Position numbers and translations under genes: made by a program. DNA of 37,150 nt from Verrucomicrobiota bacterium (GTDB lineage Bacteria > Verrucomicrobiota > Verrucomicrobiia > Opitutales > Opitutaceae). Shown here piece by piece: positions 25,817 through 33,646 of the stretch. The notes beneath the pieces are model-generated. The model made no database searches and was not told the DNA's origin. It was given only the letters and a program-made list of their open reading frames with translations. Positions within the stretch are counted from its first letter, which is position 1. Every line of letters begins with the position of its first letter. The stretch spans positions 1 to 37,150 of the forward strand of contig JAEZDN010000041.1 in NCBI GenBank assembly GCA_023433275.1, given 5' to 3'.

Positions 25817-26395
25817 ATGAAGATCGGCTTCCTCGGCGGTAGTTTTGACCCCGTGCATTTTGGCCACTTGATCGCGGCGCAGGACGTGCATGAGCAATTC
25901 AAGTTCGACCGACTGTTCCTCGTGCCGGCGGCCCAGGCTCCGCTGAAGCCGAATGACATCCAGTCGTCGGTCGGGGACCGGCTGGCCATGCTCCAAGCCG
26001 CCTGCGAATGGGACCGCCGGTTCGAGATTGCCGATTACGAGCTCCGCAAGGGCGGGGTCAGTTACACGATCGATTCGGTGCGGCATTTTCGCGCGATGTT
26101 TCCGCATGACGACCTTTACTGGATCATCGGTGGTGATCAATTGCCCCTGCTTCATCGGTGGAAGGAGATCGAGGAACTGGCCCGGCTCGTGAAGTTCATC
26201 TTTCTCGAACGCCCGCGGCATCCCGACAAGCCGCACGTCGACATTCCGGGGATGCGCCTGGAGCGATGTGATGGCCATTTGATCGAGATCAGCTCAAGCG
26301 AGCTGCGGCAACGGGTGAAGGCGGGTTTATCCCTGCATTATTTCTGTCCGCAGAAAGTGATCGCCTATATCGAAAGCCGGCAACTTTATCGCTGA
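25817..26395 (+). CDS. nadD: Nicotinate-nucleotide adenylyltransferase
   Basis: The product has 192 residues, normal for NadD. The nucleotidyltransferase opening MKIGFLGGSFDPVHFGHL contains the HxGH (HFGH) motif that binds ATP. LFLVPAAQAPLK and WIIGGDQL follow, and ISSSELRQRV near the C-terminus matches the ISSTxIR motif. It makes deamido-NAD from nicotinate mononucleotide and ATP in the cytoplasm. It is followed after 6 bp by rsfS, the usual bacterial nadD-rsfS pairing, and diverges from tRNA-Leu. Confidence 0.95.
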   Translation: MKIGFLGGSFDPVHFGHLIAAQDVHEQFKFDRLFLVPAAQAPLKPNDIQSSVGDRLAMLQAACEWDRRFEIADYELRKGGVSYTIDSVRHFRAMFPHDDLYWIIGGDQLPLLHRWKEIEELARLVKFIFLERPRHPDKPHVDIPGMRLERCDGHLIEISSSELRQRVKAGLSLHYFCPQKVIAYIESRQLYR

Positions 26396-26401
26396 GTCCG
26401 C

Positions 26402-26842
26402 ATGAAACCCAAGACCTCCCGTTCGACCTCCAAGGCCAAGGCCGCCAAGCCCACCGCGGCAAAACCAGCGCGGGCTCCGCGCAAGTCGAACCCAACGCTC
26501 AAGCTGCTCAAACAAGTGGTGGGGGCGCTGGACGCCAAGAAGGCGGAGGATTTGCGCGTCCTTGACGTGAGCCAGCAGTCGAGCATCACGGATTTTTTGG
26601 TCCTCGCGAGCGGGACGTCCGAGCCGCATCTGCGCGCCCTGCGCGTGGAGTTGGAGAAGGTGCTCGACGCCCAGCAGGCGCGGATTCTGGGCATGGACGC
26701 GGCCAAGGGCAGTGGCTGGACGGTGGTCGACGCATTTGAGGTGATGGTTCACTTGTTCACGCACGAAAACCGGGACAAGTACCGCATGGAGACGCTTTGG
26801 AAGGACACGACTGAAGTGCCTCTGGGGAAGCTGTTAGCGTAA
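26402..26842 (+). CDS. rsfS: Ribosomal silencing factor RsfS
   Basis: The product has 146 residues. A Lys/Ala/Pro-rich N-terminal extension of about 35 residues (longer than in E. coli RsfS) precedes the DUF143 domain, with KKAEDLRVLDVSQQSSITDF, VLASGTSEPHLRAL and WTVVDAFEVMVHLFTHENR. RsfS binds L14 of the large subunit and blocks subunit joining when nutrients run low. The gene is 6 bp after nadD and surely co-transcribed with it. The basic extension may add rRNA contacts. Confidence 0.95.
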   Translation: MKPKTSRSTSKAKAAKPTAAKPARAPRKSNPTLKLLKQVVGALDAKKAEDLRVLDVSQQSSITDFLVLASGTSEPHLRALRVELEKVLDAQQARILGMDAAKGSGWTVVDAFEVMVHLFTHENRDKYRMETLWKDTTEVPLGKLLA

Positions 26843-26940
26843 ACGCTCTCGCCCTCCGGCGGCCGTGTGATGCGCGGATGGCACTGGGGAATTGTGAAGG
26901 ATATTTTACCGTATTTACCAGCGGTAGAGCCAATTACGTC

Positions 26941-26969
26941 TTGTCAATCAGGGCATCTACCGGTCCTAT
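26941..26969 (+). promoter_or_regulatory. Possible promoter of the pilin-like gene
   Basis: TTGTCA (26941-26946) is five of six to the -35 consensus and is followed 17 bp later by TCCTAT (26964-26969), a poor -10. Transcription from here would leave a leader of about 50 bases, ending in the A+T-rich direct repeats ATACATAATACATAATATG at the start codon. Weak evidence from spacing and position only. Confidence 0.3.
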
Positions 26970-27029
26970 CGCAAAGTGCTCGCGCGAGTTTCGGGCGGGC
27001 CGGTTAGATAACAATACATAATACATAAT

Positions 27030-27377
27030 ATGAATACTCGTTCCACCAAGGGCTTCACCCTCGTCGAAATCATGATCGTCGTCGTCATCATCGGCCTCCT
27101 GGCCGCCATGGCGATTCCTGCCTTCCAGAAGGTCCGCCAGTCCTCGCAGGACAAGGCGGTGCTGAACAACGCCCGCCAGCTCTCCGCGGCGGCCGACCAG
27201 TACTTCCTGGAAAACGGTGTGTCTTCCGTTCTCTCCACCGACCTCATCGGTGCCACGAACTACGTGAAGGCCGTCAACACCGTCGCTGGCGAAACCTATC
27301 CCGCCGGTTACACGCAGGGCATTACCATCACGATCTCCGCGATCGCTGGCGCCCGCACGGTCACCTACGCCCCGTAA
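27030..27377 (+). CDS. Type IV pilin-like prepilin (major pilin or pseudopilin)
   Basis: The product has 115 residues. A short leader MNTRSTKG is cut before Phe by prepilin peptidase. The mature start FTLVE carries the conserved Glu5 (residue 13), then the hydrophobic helix IMIVVVIIGLLAAMAIPAF. The small globular part (about residues 45-115) has no cysteines, so it lacks the disulfide loop of Neisseria or Pseudomonas pilins and resembles short pilins of Verrucomicrobia. It sits alone between a possible promoter and a strong terminator, which suits a highly expressed structural subunit. The assembly ATPase and platform genes are not here. Three glycosyltransferase-like membrane proteins follow directly. 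Confidence 0.9.
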   Translation: MNTRSTKGFTLVEIMIVVVIIGLLAAMAIPAFQKVRQSSQDKAVLNNARQLSAAADQYFLENGVSSVLSTDLIGATNYVKAVNTVAGETYPAGYTQGITITISAIAGARTVTYAP

Positions 27378-27404
27378 CGCGAGGCCCGTTGTCCAAGACT
27401 TCCG

Positions 27405-27435
27405 AAGCCGTCCCGCAAGGGACGGCTTTTGTTTT
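27405..27435 (+). terminator. Rho-independent terminator of the pilin-like gene
   Basis: AAGCCGTCCC (27405-27414) pairs perfectly with GGGACGGCTT (27419-27428) around a GCAA tetraloop of the stable GNRA type and runs into TTGTTTT. It starts 28 bp after the stop codon. This is the clearest intrinsic terminator in the window. Confidence 0.9.
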
Positions 27436-27504
27436 GCCCGCGCGCAGCGACGCCTGCGCCCGATGCCATCGATTTTTTAGCTGCGGAGGTTCTCGCCGCC
27501 CCCC

Positions 27505-29370
27505 ATGAATTTTCCCCGCCCCGCCATGGATCGACGTCTTATCCTGTTTTTGCTCAGCGCTGTGTTCGCCGTCGTGCTGGGGTTCCTGACCCTTTCGCCG
27601 TCCACCGCCCTCCAATGGGTAATCTACGGCGGGTACTGGGCGATGCTCTTGCTGACCGTCCTCTTCGGCTGGTCCCTGCTGCGGCTGCTGCGCGCGGAAT
27701 CGCCGGGGCTGTCCGCTTCGCTAAGGAGTCGACCCCGTTGGCCGGCGGTCCTCGTCGCCGGGTGCGGCGCGCTTTTGCTCGTTCACGAGGCTTACGGGTT
27801 CAAGATCCTCATGGACGAGGTGATGTTGCTCGGAACGTCGATGAGCATGCACTTGGACAAGACGGCGGTGGTGCCGATGCGAGGCCACGACATCCAGGGC
27901 GCGTTCCAGCTGATGGCGGGCCAACTCGACAAACGACCCTTGCTCCACCCGTTCCTGGTTTCGCTCCTGCACGGGGTCAGCGGATACCGGCCCGAGAACG
28001 TTTTCGCGCTGAACACCGTGCTGACCTTCGTGCTTCTGGGCTTGGGTTACCTCCTCGGTACGCGGATCGCCGGCCGGGGAGCTGGTGCTGTCGTGGTGCT
28101 TTTGCTCACGAGCCTCCCGCTGCTCGCCCAAAATGCCACCGGCGGCGGATTTGAGCTGCTCAACCTGGTGCTGATCGCGGGGACCTTGTTGTTGGGCATG
28201 CGCTACCTGGCGCGACGCGACGGGCCTTCCCTCGACGCGTTTGGGCTTTCGGCCATCCTGCTCGCCAACACGCGTTATGAGTCGGTCATTTTCCTCCTGC
28301 CGGTGGGCCTCGTCATCCTTTGGATATGGTGGCAGGAACGCGCCCCGCGGGTCACGTGGATGCTCATCGGCATGCCGTTGCTGATGCTGCCAGCGGCCTG
28401 GCAGAACAAGGTTTTCAGCGTGCGGGCCTCGGCCTGGGAACTGGGAGGTCAGCCCGGATATGAGCAGGTGTTTTCGCCGTCCTATATCCCGGCCAATGTC
28501 GGCCATGCGCTGTCCTTCCTCTTCAGCACGACGGGTGAGCATTCCAACTCGCCGGTGTTCTCGATCCTGGGGTGCCTGGCTCTGCCGTTCTTCGCGTTGT
28601 GGTGCGGCCAGCGCCTGGCGCGGCTGCGAGAGACGCCGCCCGCGCCGGCGGCCCTGGCGCTGTTTGGCCTTGGGTTCGCCGCACACACGCTGCTGCTCCT
28701 TTGCTATTTCTGGGGCAAGTTCGACGATCCGGTCATTCGCCGCCTCAGTTTGCCCCTGCACCTGACGTTCGCGCTGGCGATCGTCACGGTGGGAGGGGAA
28801 ATGATTCGCAGCAAGCGGGGCTGGCGGGCGCTGGCGGCGGTGATTGCCGCGGGGTTCTTTGCCTACTCCCTGCCGGCCATGGCGCGGCACGACTATTCCG
28901 TGGATTATTACGTGGGTCGCGAAATGGAGTGGCGGCGTGAGTTCATCGCCGCCCACCCGGAGCGGGACTACCTGTTCATCGACAACAATTCCATCATCTG
29001 GCTCACGCACCAGGTTTCAGCCACTCCCATCCAGCAGGCGACCGACAACAAGGGGAATCTGATCTTTAATTACCGAAACCGAATCTTCTCCGCCTTCTAC
29101 GTCTTTCAGCGGCTGGATGTGGATCCCGAATCCGGCGAAGTGCAGGTGCAAAAGGATGACCGCCTGGGGGCGGATTACCGCCTCGAGACCGTGTGGGAGC
29201 GGCGGTTCACCCCGCTGACCGTCAGTCGCATCAGCCGCGTGACGGCGATCGACGAGGAAACTCCCCCGCCGCTCGAATCCCGCACCACGGCCCTGTCCAA
29301 GCTCGCCCCCGCCGAGCAGGAAAAAGTCAGGCAGGAGTACATGGATAACTTCATCAAGCGACTGCCCTGA
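27505..29370 (+). CDS. GT-C-fold membrane glycosyltransferase-like protein 1
   Basis: The product has 621 residues with about ten or more transmembrane helices and a soluble C-terminal part from about 470. The first large external loop has an acidic pair, D104-E105 in LMDEVML, at the position of the catalytic DE/DD motif of GT-C enzymes. LDKRPLLHPFLVSLLHGVSGY, QNATGGGFELLNL and NTRYESV are shared with the next gene. GT-C enzymes move sugars from polyprenyl-phosphate carriers to lipids or proteins on the outer face of the inner membrane. The pair is not closely like any family I can name; PMT_2/ArnT and the pilin-glycosylating TfpW type are the nearest ideas. The gene starts 70 bp after the pilin terminator and 7 bp precede its paralogue. 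Confidence 0.75.
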   Translation: MNFPRPAMDRRLILFLLSAVFAVVLGFLTLSPSTALQWVIYGGYWAMLLLTVLFGWSLLRLLRAESPGLSASLRSRPRWPAVLVAGCGALLLVHEAYGFKILMDEVMLLGTSMSMHLDKTAVVPMRGHDIQGAFQLMAGQLDKRPLLHPFLVSLLHGVSGYRPENVFALNTVLTFVLLGLGYLLGTRIAGRGAGAVVVLLLTSLPLLAQNATGGGFELLNLVLIAGTLLLGMRYLARRDGPSLDAFGLSAILLANTRYESVIFLLPVGLVILWIWWQERAPRVTWMLIGMPLLMLPAAWQNKVFSVRASAWELGGQPGYEQVFSPSYIPANVGHALSFLFSTTGEHSNSPVFSILGCLALPFFALWCGQRLARLRETPPAPAALALFGLGFAAHTLLLLCYFWGKFDDPVIRRLSLPLHLTFALAIVTVGGEMIRSKRGWRALAAVIAAGFFAYSLPAMARHDYSVDYYVGREMEWRREFIAAHPERDYLFIDNNSIIWLTHQVSATPIQQATDNKGNLIFNYRNRIFSAFYVFQRLDVDPESGEVQVQKDDRLGADYRLETVWERRFTPLTVSRISRVTAIDEETPPPLESRTTALSKLAPAEQEKVRQEYMDNFIKRLP

Positions 29371-29377
29371 CGCTGGC

Positions 29378-31177
29378 ATGGCCCCTCCCGCGAGCGAACT
29401 CCGGTTTACCCTGTTGCAACGTCCGGTGACCCGGCTGTGTGCCTTCGGGCTGACCGCGGTGCTATCCGTGTATCTGGGCTTCATCGCGCTCGGGGTGGAG
29501 GCCGCCGGCAACGTGGTCAAGCACGCGGGATACTATTTCATTCTCGCGGCCTTTGTTCTCTGGATCGTGAGCCTGGTGCGCCTGTGGCGCGACCGGGCGC
29601 CGGGCGCGCCGATGTCGCGGCGCGAGTGGTTCCTGGCGACGCTGGTCATCCTGGCGCCGACCCTGATGGCGTGGTCCGCGGAGCCTTTCCGCAGCAAGGT
29701 GCTCTTCGACGAGTTCGTGCTCCAGTCGACCGCGTACAACATGCATTTCTTCCGCGACACGGTCACGATGGTGCGCGGATACGAGATCGGCGGCGTATTC
29801 CTCTCGCTCGACAACTACCTCGACAAGCGTCCCAACTTTTACCCGTTCCTTATTTCCCTGGTCCACGACCTGACCGGGTACCGGAACGCGAACGCCTACG
29901 CGCTCAATGCCGCGCTCTATCCGATCACGCTGGCGCTCGCGTACTACCTCGGCCGGCGGTTGCAGGGCATCATGGGAGGAATTCTGGCGGTGTTGCTCCT
30001 CGGATCGCTGCCGCTGCTCGGACAGAATGCCACCGGCTCGGGCATGGAGTTGTTGAACTTTGCCATGATCCTGGCGGTTGCGGCGCTCGCCGCCACGTAC
30101 CTGCGCCGGCCGGACGAGACGCGGCTTTCGGCCCTCGTCCTCGGGGCCGTGCTTCTCGCCCAAAGTCGCTATGAGTCCGCGCTCTATGTTCTGCCGGTGG
30201 CCTTGATGATTATCCTGGGGTGGTGGCGGGACCGGAGGATATTCCTCTCATGGCCCGCCGTCGTGGCCCCGCTGCTGTTGCTGCCGTCCGCGTTGCAGAA
30301 CAAGGTGCTGAACAACACGCAGTGGATGTGGGAGCTGAAGGAGAACCAGGAATCGCGGTTCAGCACCGAATATCTGGCGGGCAATCTCGATGGGATTTGG
30401 GGCTTCCTGTTCAACAGCTCACCGATGTTCGCCAATTCGGTCATCTTGAGTGTGCTCGGCTTGGCGAGCCTGGGCTGGGCAATCTGGCGCGTGATGCGCT
30501 CAGTCCGGGACGCGGAGGGGTGGAATCCAGACCACACGGCGCTCGTGCTCCTCGGCGTCGCGGCCTGCGCCAACACGGTGCTGATTCTTTTCTACTACTG
30601 GTCCAACTTCACTGATCCGATGGCGTCCCGCTTCAGCCTGCCGCTGCATTTTGCGTTCGTGTTCGCGGTGGTCGCCGCCGGCGCCGCGCTGGCGCGTCGC
30701 TGGCCGGTCGTGCCCCGGGTTGCGGTGGGCGTCGCCTGCGTGGCGTTGGCGATCGCAACGAGCCGGTTCGGGCAATCGCTTTATTCCCACACTGGTATCG
30801 ATGAGGTTGAATGGGAGCGGCGCTACGTTGCCTCTATGCCCGTCGCACCGCGGATAGTCATCACCAACAAATCCACGCTGCCCTGGCTCCTGCAGAAAAC
30901 CCCGTCGATCCTCATCGGCCGCGCAGGAATCGTGGCGGACCGGCTGAAGTTTCACCTCGATGCCGGTACATTCCGCGACGTGCTGGTGACCCAGTCCTTC
31001 CGTCCGTCGGCCGCCGACGGCCGGCATCAGTTGGTGCCCGAGGACATGATGCCGGCCGGTTTCAGGCTCGAGCCGCTGGCTGAACGCCGGTTCGGCACGA
31101 AGATCACCCGGATCAGCCGGCTGGTCGAGTTGGAAGTCCCAGTCCCGGATCCAGCGAAGCACGCCGCCCTTCGGTGA
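29378..31177 (+). CDS. GT-C-fold membrane glycosyltransferase-like protein 2 (paralogue of 1)
   Basis: The product has 599 residues with the plan of the preceding protein: two N-terminal helices, an acidic pair D111-E112 in LFDEFVLQS, then LDKRPNFYPFLISLVHDLTGY (Asp149), QNATGSGMELLNF and QSRYESA, ten or so helices, and a soluble C-terminal part from about 470. Both end in a similar ERRF...(T/S)RISR segment. The two genes are a tandem duplication that has diverged along its whole length, with the loops most conserved. They may act on different sugars or successive steps. The stop overlaps the next start as GTGA. Confidence 0.75.
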   Translation: MAPPASELRFTLLQRPVTRLCAFGLTAVLSVYLGFIALGVEAAGNVVKHAGYYFILAAFVLWIVSLVRLWRDRAPGAPMSRREWFLATLVILAPTLMAWSAEPFRSKVLFDEFVLQSTAYNMHFFRDTVTMVRGYEIGGVFLSLDNYLDKRPNFYPFLISLVHDLTGYRNANAYALNAALYPITLALAYYLGRRLQGIMGGILAVLLLGSLPLLGQNATGSGMELLNFAMILAVAALAATYLRRPDETRLSALVLGAVLLAQSRYESALYVLPVALMIILGWWRDRRIFLSWPAVVAPLLLLPSALQNKVLNNTQWMWELKENQESRFSTEYLAGNLDGIWGFLFNSSPMFANSVILSVLGLASLGWAIWRVMRSVRDAEGWNPDHTALVLLGVAACANTVLILFYYWSNFTDPMASRFSLPLHFAFVFAVVAAGAALARRWPVVPRVAVGVACVALAIATSRFGQSLYSHTGIDEVEWERRYVASMPVAPRIVITNKSTLPWLLQKTPSILIGRAGIVADRLKFHLDAGTFRDVLVTQSFRPSAADGRHQLVPEDMMPAGFRLEPLAERRFGTKITRISRLVELEVPVPDPAKHAALR

Positions 31178-33627
31178 AGGCGGCGGAACAGACAGCCATG
31201 CAGGCGCGGCCGGATGCCCGGCGCGTGCGCTTTGCCTTTGTCGCGGCCGTCCTCGGGGGCCTCTTGGGTTTCGCTCTTCTGCCCTCGGGCGTGGCGGCGA
31301 AGTTTGGCATAGCTGGGGCTGACACGTGGTTTCTCGACACGTATGCGATCCTGGCCTCCAGCGACGCGGTGCAGGCAGGGAAGGATCCCTCGCAACCCAA
31401 CCCCTTGGATGTGTATGGGCGGCCGCATAGCTATTCGAGCTGGTGGTTCGTGCTGGGCGAACTCGGTTTCACGCGGAGCCACAATGCCCTTTTCGGCGGG
31501 ATCGTCGTCAGCGGCTTCGTGCTCGCCGCGTTGCTCTATCTTCGACCGCGCACGCGTGCGGAAGCATGGTGCGGTGCCCTGGCGGTATTGTCGCCGGTTG
31601 TGCTGCTCGCGTTCAATCGCGCGAACAACGACCTGGTGGTGTGGGCGGTGCTGGTGGGAGGGTTGCTGGTCCTGAAGGAAACCGCGCCGTGGAGACTGGC
31701 GCTGTTTGCGGCGTCGGTGACCCTGGCGACGGGCTTGAAGTTTTATCCGGTGCTGGCCGGAGCTGCGCTGCTGGTGATACCTTGGCGGATCAGCGGTTGG
31801 GCCTTGGTGGGCACGGCGGTTGGTTCGGCGGGCGTGCTGGCTAGCCAATGGGACTGGTTTCGACGCGCGGTCATTCCGGTGCCCGAAGGCGTGTATCTAT
31901 TTGGCGCCGGCGTGTGGTGGCGGGAATGGGGATTGTCCGGGTGGGCCCTGCCCGCGTGCACCTTCCTCCTGCTGGCGACCGGAGCATGGTGGCTGAATCG
32001 CCGGGGCTGGTGTCGCGATCTCGCCGACGACGCCGGCGCGACGTGGGAGCGCGCAGGCTTCGCGGCGGGCGCCGCGCTGCTCGTCGGGTGCTGGCTGGCG
32101 GGAATCAGTTTTGCGTACCGTTGGGTCTTCGCGCTGCTGCTCTTGCCGTGGCTGTGGCGCGGCGTGCAAAGGGGGGATCGCGTTGCGCGCCTCGGGCTGG
32201 CGCTGGTCATCGCGTGCTGCTGGCTCGACAGTCTTTTCTGCCTCGCCACGAACATGGTCATCGGTCCGATGCCCCTGGGTCGGCTCCGTTCCCTGCAGCA
32301 TGGATGGCAAATGGTCCTGCAGCCGGTTGTGGCGCTGCTCATGCTTCTCTGTGTCGCCTGGCTGCGCGCGCTGCTGGTGGTGCGCTGGCGTGAGATCCCG
32401 TGGCCTTCGTGGCGGCTGTCGCCCGCGACGCGCGGCTGGTTCCTGATTTTCGTGCTCCTCGGCGCACTCGTATATGTGCAATCGGACCGGCTGCGCCAGG
32501 TGTTCGGCCTGCCGAACAGCGAAACCTGGTTCCTGGATTCCTACGCGGTGCTCGCGGCGAGCGACGCCCATCAGGCGGGACTGGATGCCGCCGCGGTCGG
32601 ACACTTCGATCCGCTGGGGCGTCCGCATCGCTATTCGGACTGGTGGTATGGGCTGGGATGGATGGGTGTATCGCGGGACGACAACTTTGCCTTTGGCTTG
32701 GTGTGCGTGGGGATGGCGCTGGCGGCCGCGGTGGCGACGTTCCGCGTCACTTCATGGAGCGCGATGGTGTGGGCCCTGCTGGTGCTGCTGAGCCCGGCGG
32801 TTTTTCTGGGGTTCAACCGGGCCAACAACGACCTGGTGATCTTCGGGCTGCTTGGACTGGCGTTGATGGCTTTGCGCGGGAATCAACCTTGGCGCCATGC
32901 CATGGCGGCACTGGCGATCGGGTTGGCCGCGGGACTGAAGTTTTATCCCGCGGTGGCGGCACTGCCCTTGTGGTGGTTCCATTTCCGGGCCGGGCGTCGT
33001 TTGACGGCGTGGGTCAGCGCGTCGGTGGTGGGCATCGCGCTGCTGGCGGTGTGGCCTGACATGGCGCGAGGACGCTTTCCGGTTGAGGTGAGCGTGCATG
33101 TCTGGGGCGCGGCAATCTGGCCGCAGGATCTCGGGCACGGAAACGGCCTGCTCTTCGGGCTGCTCGGGGCGTTGGTCCTCGCGGCCGTCGTGCTGGCCCG
33201 CCGCACGCATGACGCGAAACCTGTGGGGGAGACTGACGCACACGACGAGCTGACCATGATGATGGGGGCCGTCGTGCTGCTGGCGTGTTTTGCGGCGGGC
33301 CTGAATTATGGGTATCGTTGGATCTTCGCGCTTTGGCTGGGCTCGTGGTGGCTGCACCGCGCGAACAATCTTGCCTTGCCCGGGAGCGAGAGGGCGATCG
33401 CGAGGCTGACGTGGATCTTGGTACCGGTGGTGATCTGGCTGGATGGGCTGCTGTGTCTGGCGGCAAATACCGGCGGGTTGGATGCCGCCGGGCTGAGCCA
33501 TGCCCAGCTACAACTGGCCTGGCGCCTGCTGACCCAGCCGATCGTGTGGCTGTTGATGGCCCTGCTGGCGTCCGCGCTCATCGTGATGGTGCGGCCACCC
33601 TGGCGCCGGAGGAGGCTTGCTTCGTGA
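31174..33627 (+). CDS. Internally duplicated polytopic membrane protein, GT87/DUF2029-like in each half
   Basis: The GTG at 31174 overlaps the upstream stop by 4 bp; 817 residues. Two halves repeat the same landmarks: DTWFLDTYAIL (50) and ETWFLDSYAVL (450); FNRANNDL (147) and (547); GLKFYP (Phe190, Phe590); YRWVFAL (315) and YRWIFAL (714); CWLDSLFCLATN and IWLDGLLCLAAN. The spacing is 400 residues until the last third. Each half has roughly eight to ten helices. The NRANNDL and GLKFYP landmarks resemble the polar-loop and helix signatures of GT87 mannosyltransferase-like (DUF2029) proteins; this assignment is tentative. The WFLD Asp (55, 455) could be the catalytic acid of each half. It is the third gene of a coupled set with the two GT-C paralogues. 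Confidence 0.75.
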   Translation: MKAAEQTAMQARPDARRVRFAFVAAVLGGLLGFALLPSGVAAKFGIAGADTWFLDTYAILASSDAVQAGKDPSQPNPLDVYGRPHSYSSWWFVLGELGFTRSHNALFGGIVVSGFVLAALLYLRPRTRAEAWCGALAVLSPVVLLAFNRANNDLVVWAVLVGGLLVLKETAPWRLALFAASVTLATGLKFYPVLAGAALLVIPWRISGWALVGTAVGSAGVLASQWDWFRRAVIPVPEGVYLFGAGVWWREWGLSGWALPACTFLLLATGAWWLNRRGWCRDLADDAGATWERAGFAAGAALLVGCWLAGISFAYRWVFALLLLPWLWRGVQRGDRVARLGLALVIACCWLDSLFCLATNMVIGPMPLGRLRSLQHGWQMVLQPVVALLMLLCVAWLRALLVVRWREIPWPSWRLSPATRGWFLIFVLLGALVYVQSDRLRQVFGLPNSETWFLDSYAVLAASDAHQAGLDAAAVGHFDPLGRPHRYSDWWYGLGWMGVSRDDNFAFGLVCVGMALAAAVATFRVTSWSAMVWALLVLLSPAVFLGFNRANNDLVIFGLLGLALMALRGNQPWRHAMAALAIGLAAGLKFYPAVAALPLWWFHFRAGRRLTAWVSASVVGIALLAVWPDMARGRFPVEVSVHVWGAAIWPQDLGHGNGLLFGLLGALVLAAVVLARRTHDAKPVGETDAHDELTMMMGAVVLLACFAAGLNYGYRWIFALWLGSWWLHRANNLALPGSERAIARLTWILVPVVIWLDGLLCLAANTGGLDAAGLSHAQLQLAWRLLTQPIVWLLMALLASALIVMVRPPWRRRRLAS

Positions 33628-33629
33628 AC

Positions 33630-33645
33630 GGCCGGAGGCCCGGCC
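33630..33645. terminator. Short hairpin filling the gap between two convergent genes
   Basis: GGCCGG and CCGGCC pair perfectly around AGGC. The hairpin occupies almost the whole 19-bp space between the stop at 33627 and the convergent stop at 33647. There is no T-run on either side. A bidirectional terminator is plausible but unproved. Confidence 0.35.
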
Positions 33646-33646
33646 C

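Noticed and set aside
26879..26897. A sigma-54-like promoter (TGGCAC then TTGT) upstream of the pilin gene.
   Set aside because: The GG-to-GC spacing is two bases too long and sigma-54 sites tolerate little variation; the second half lacks the C.
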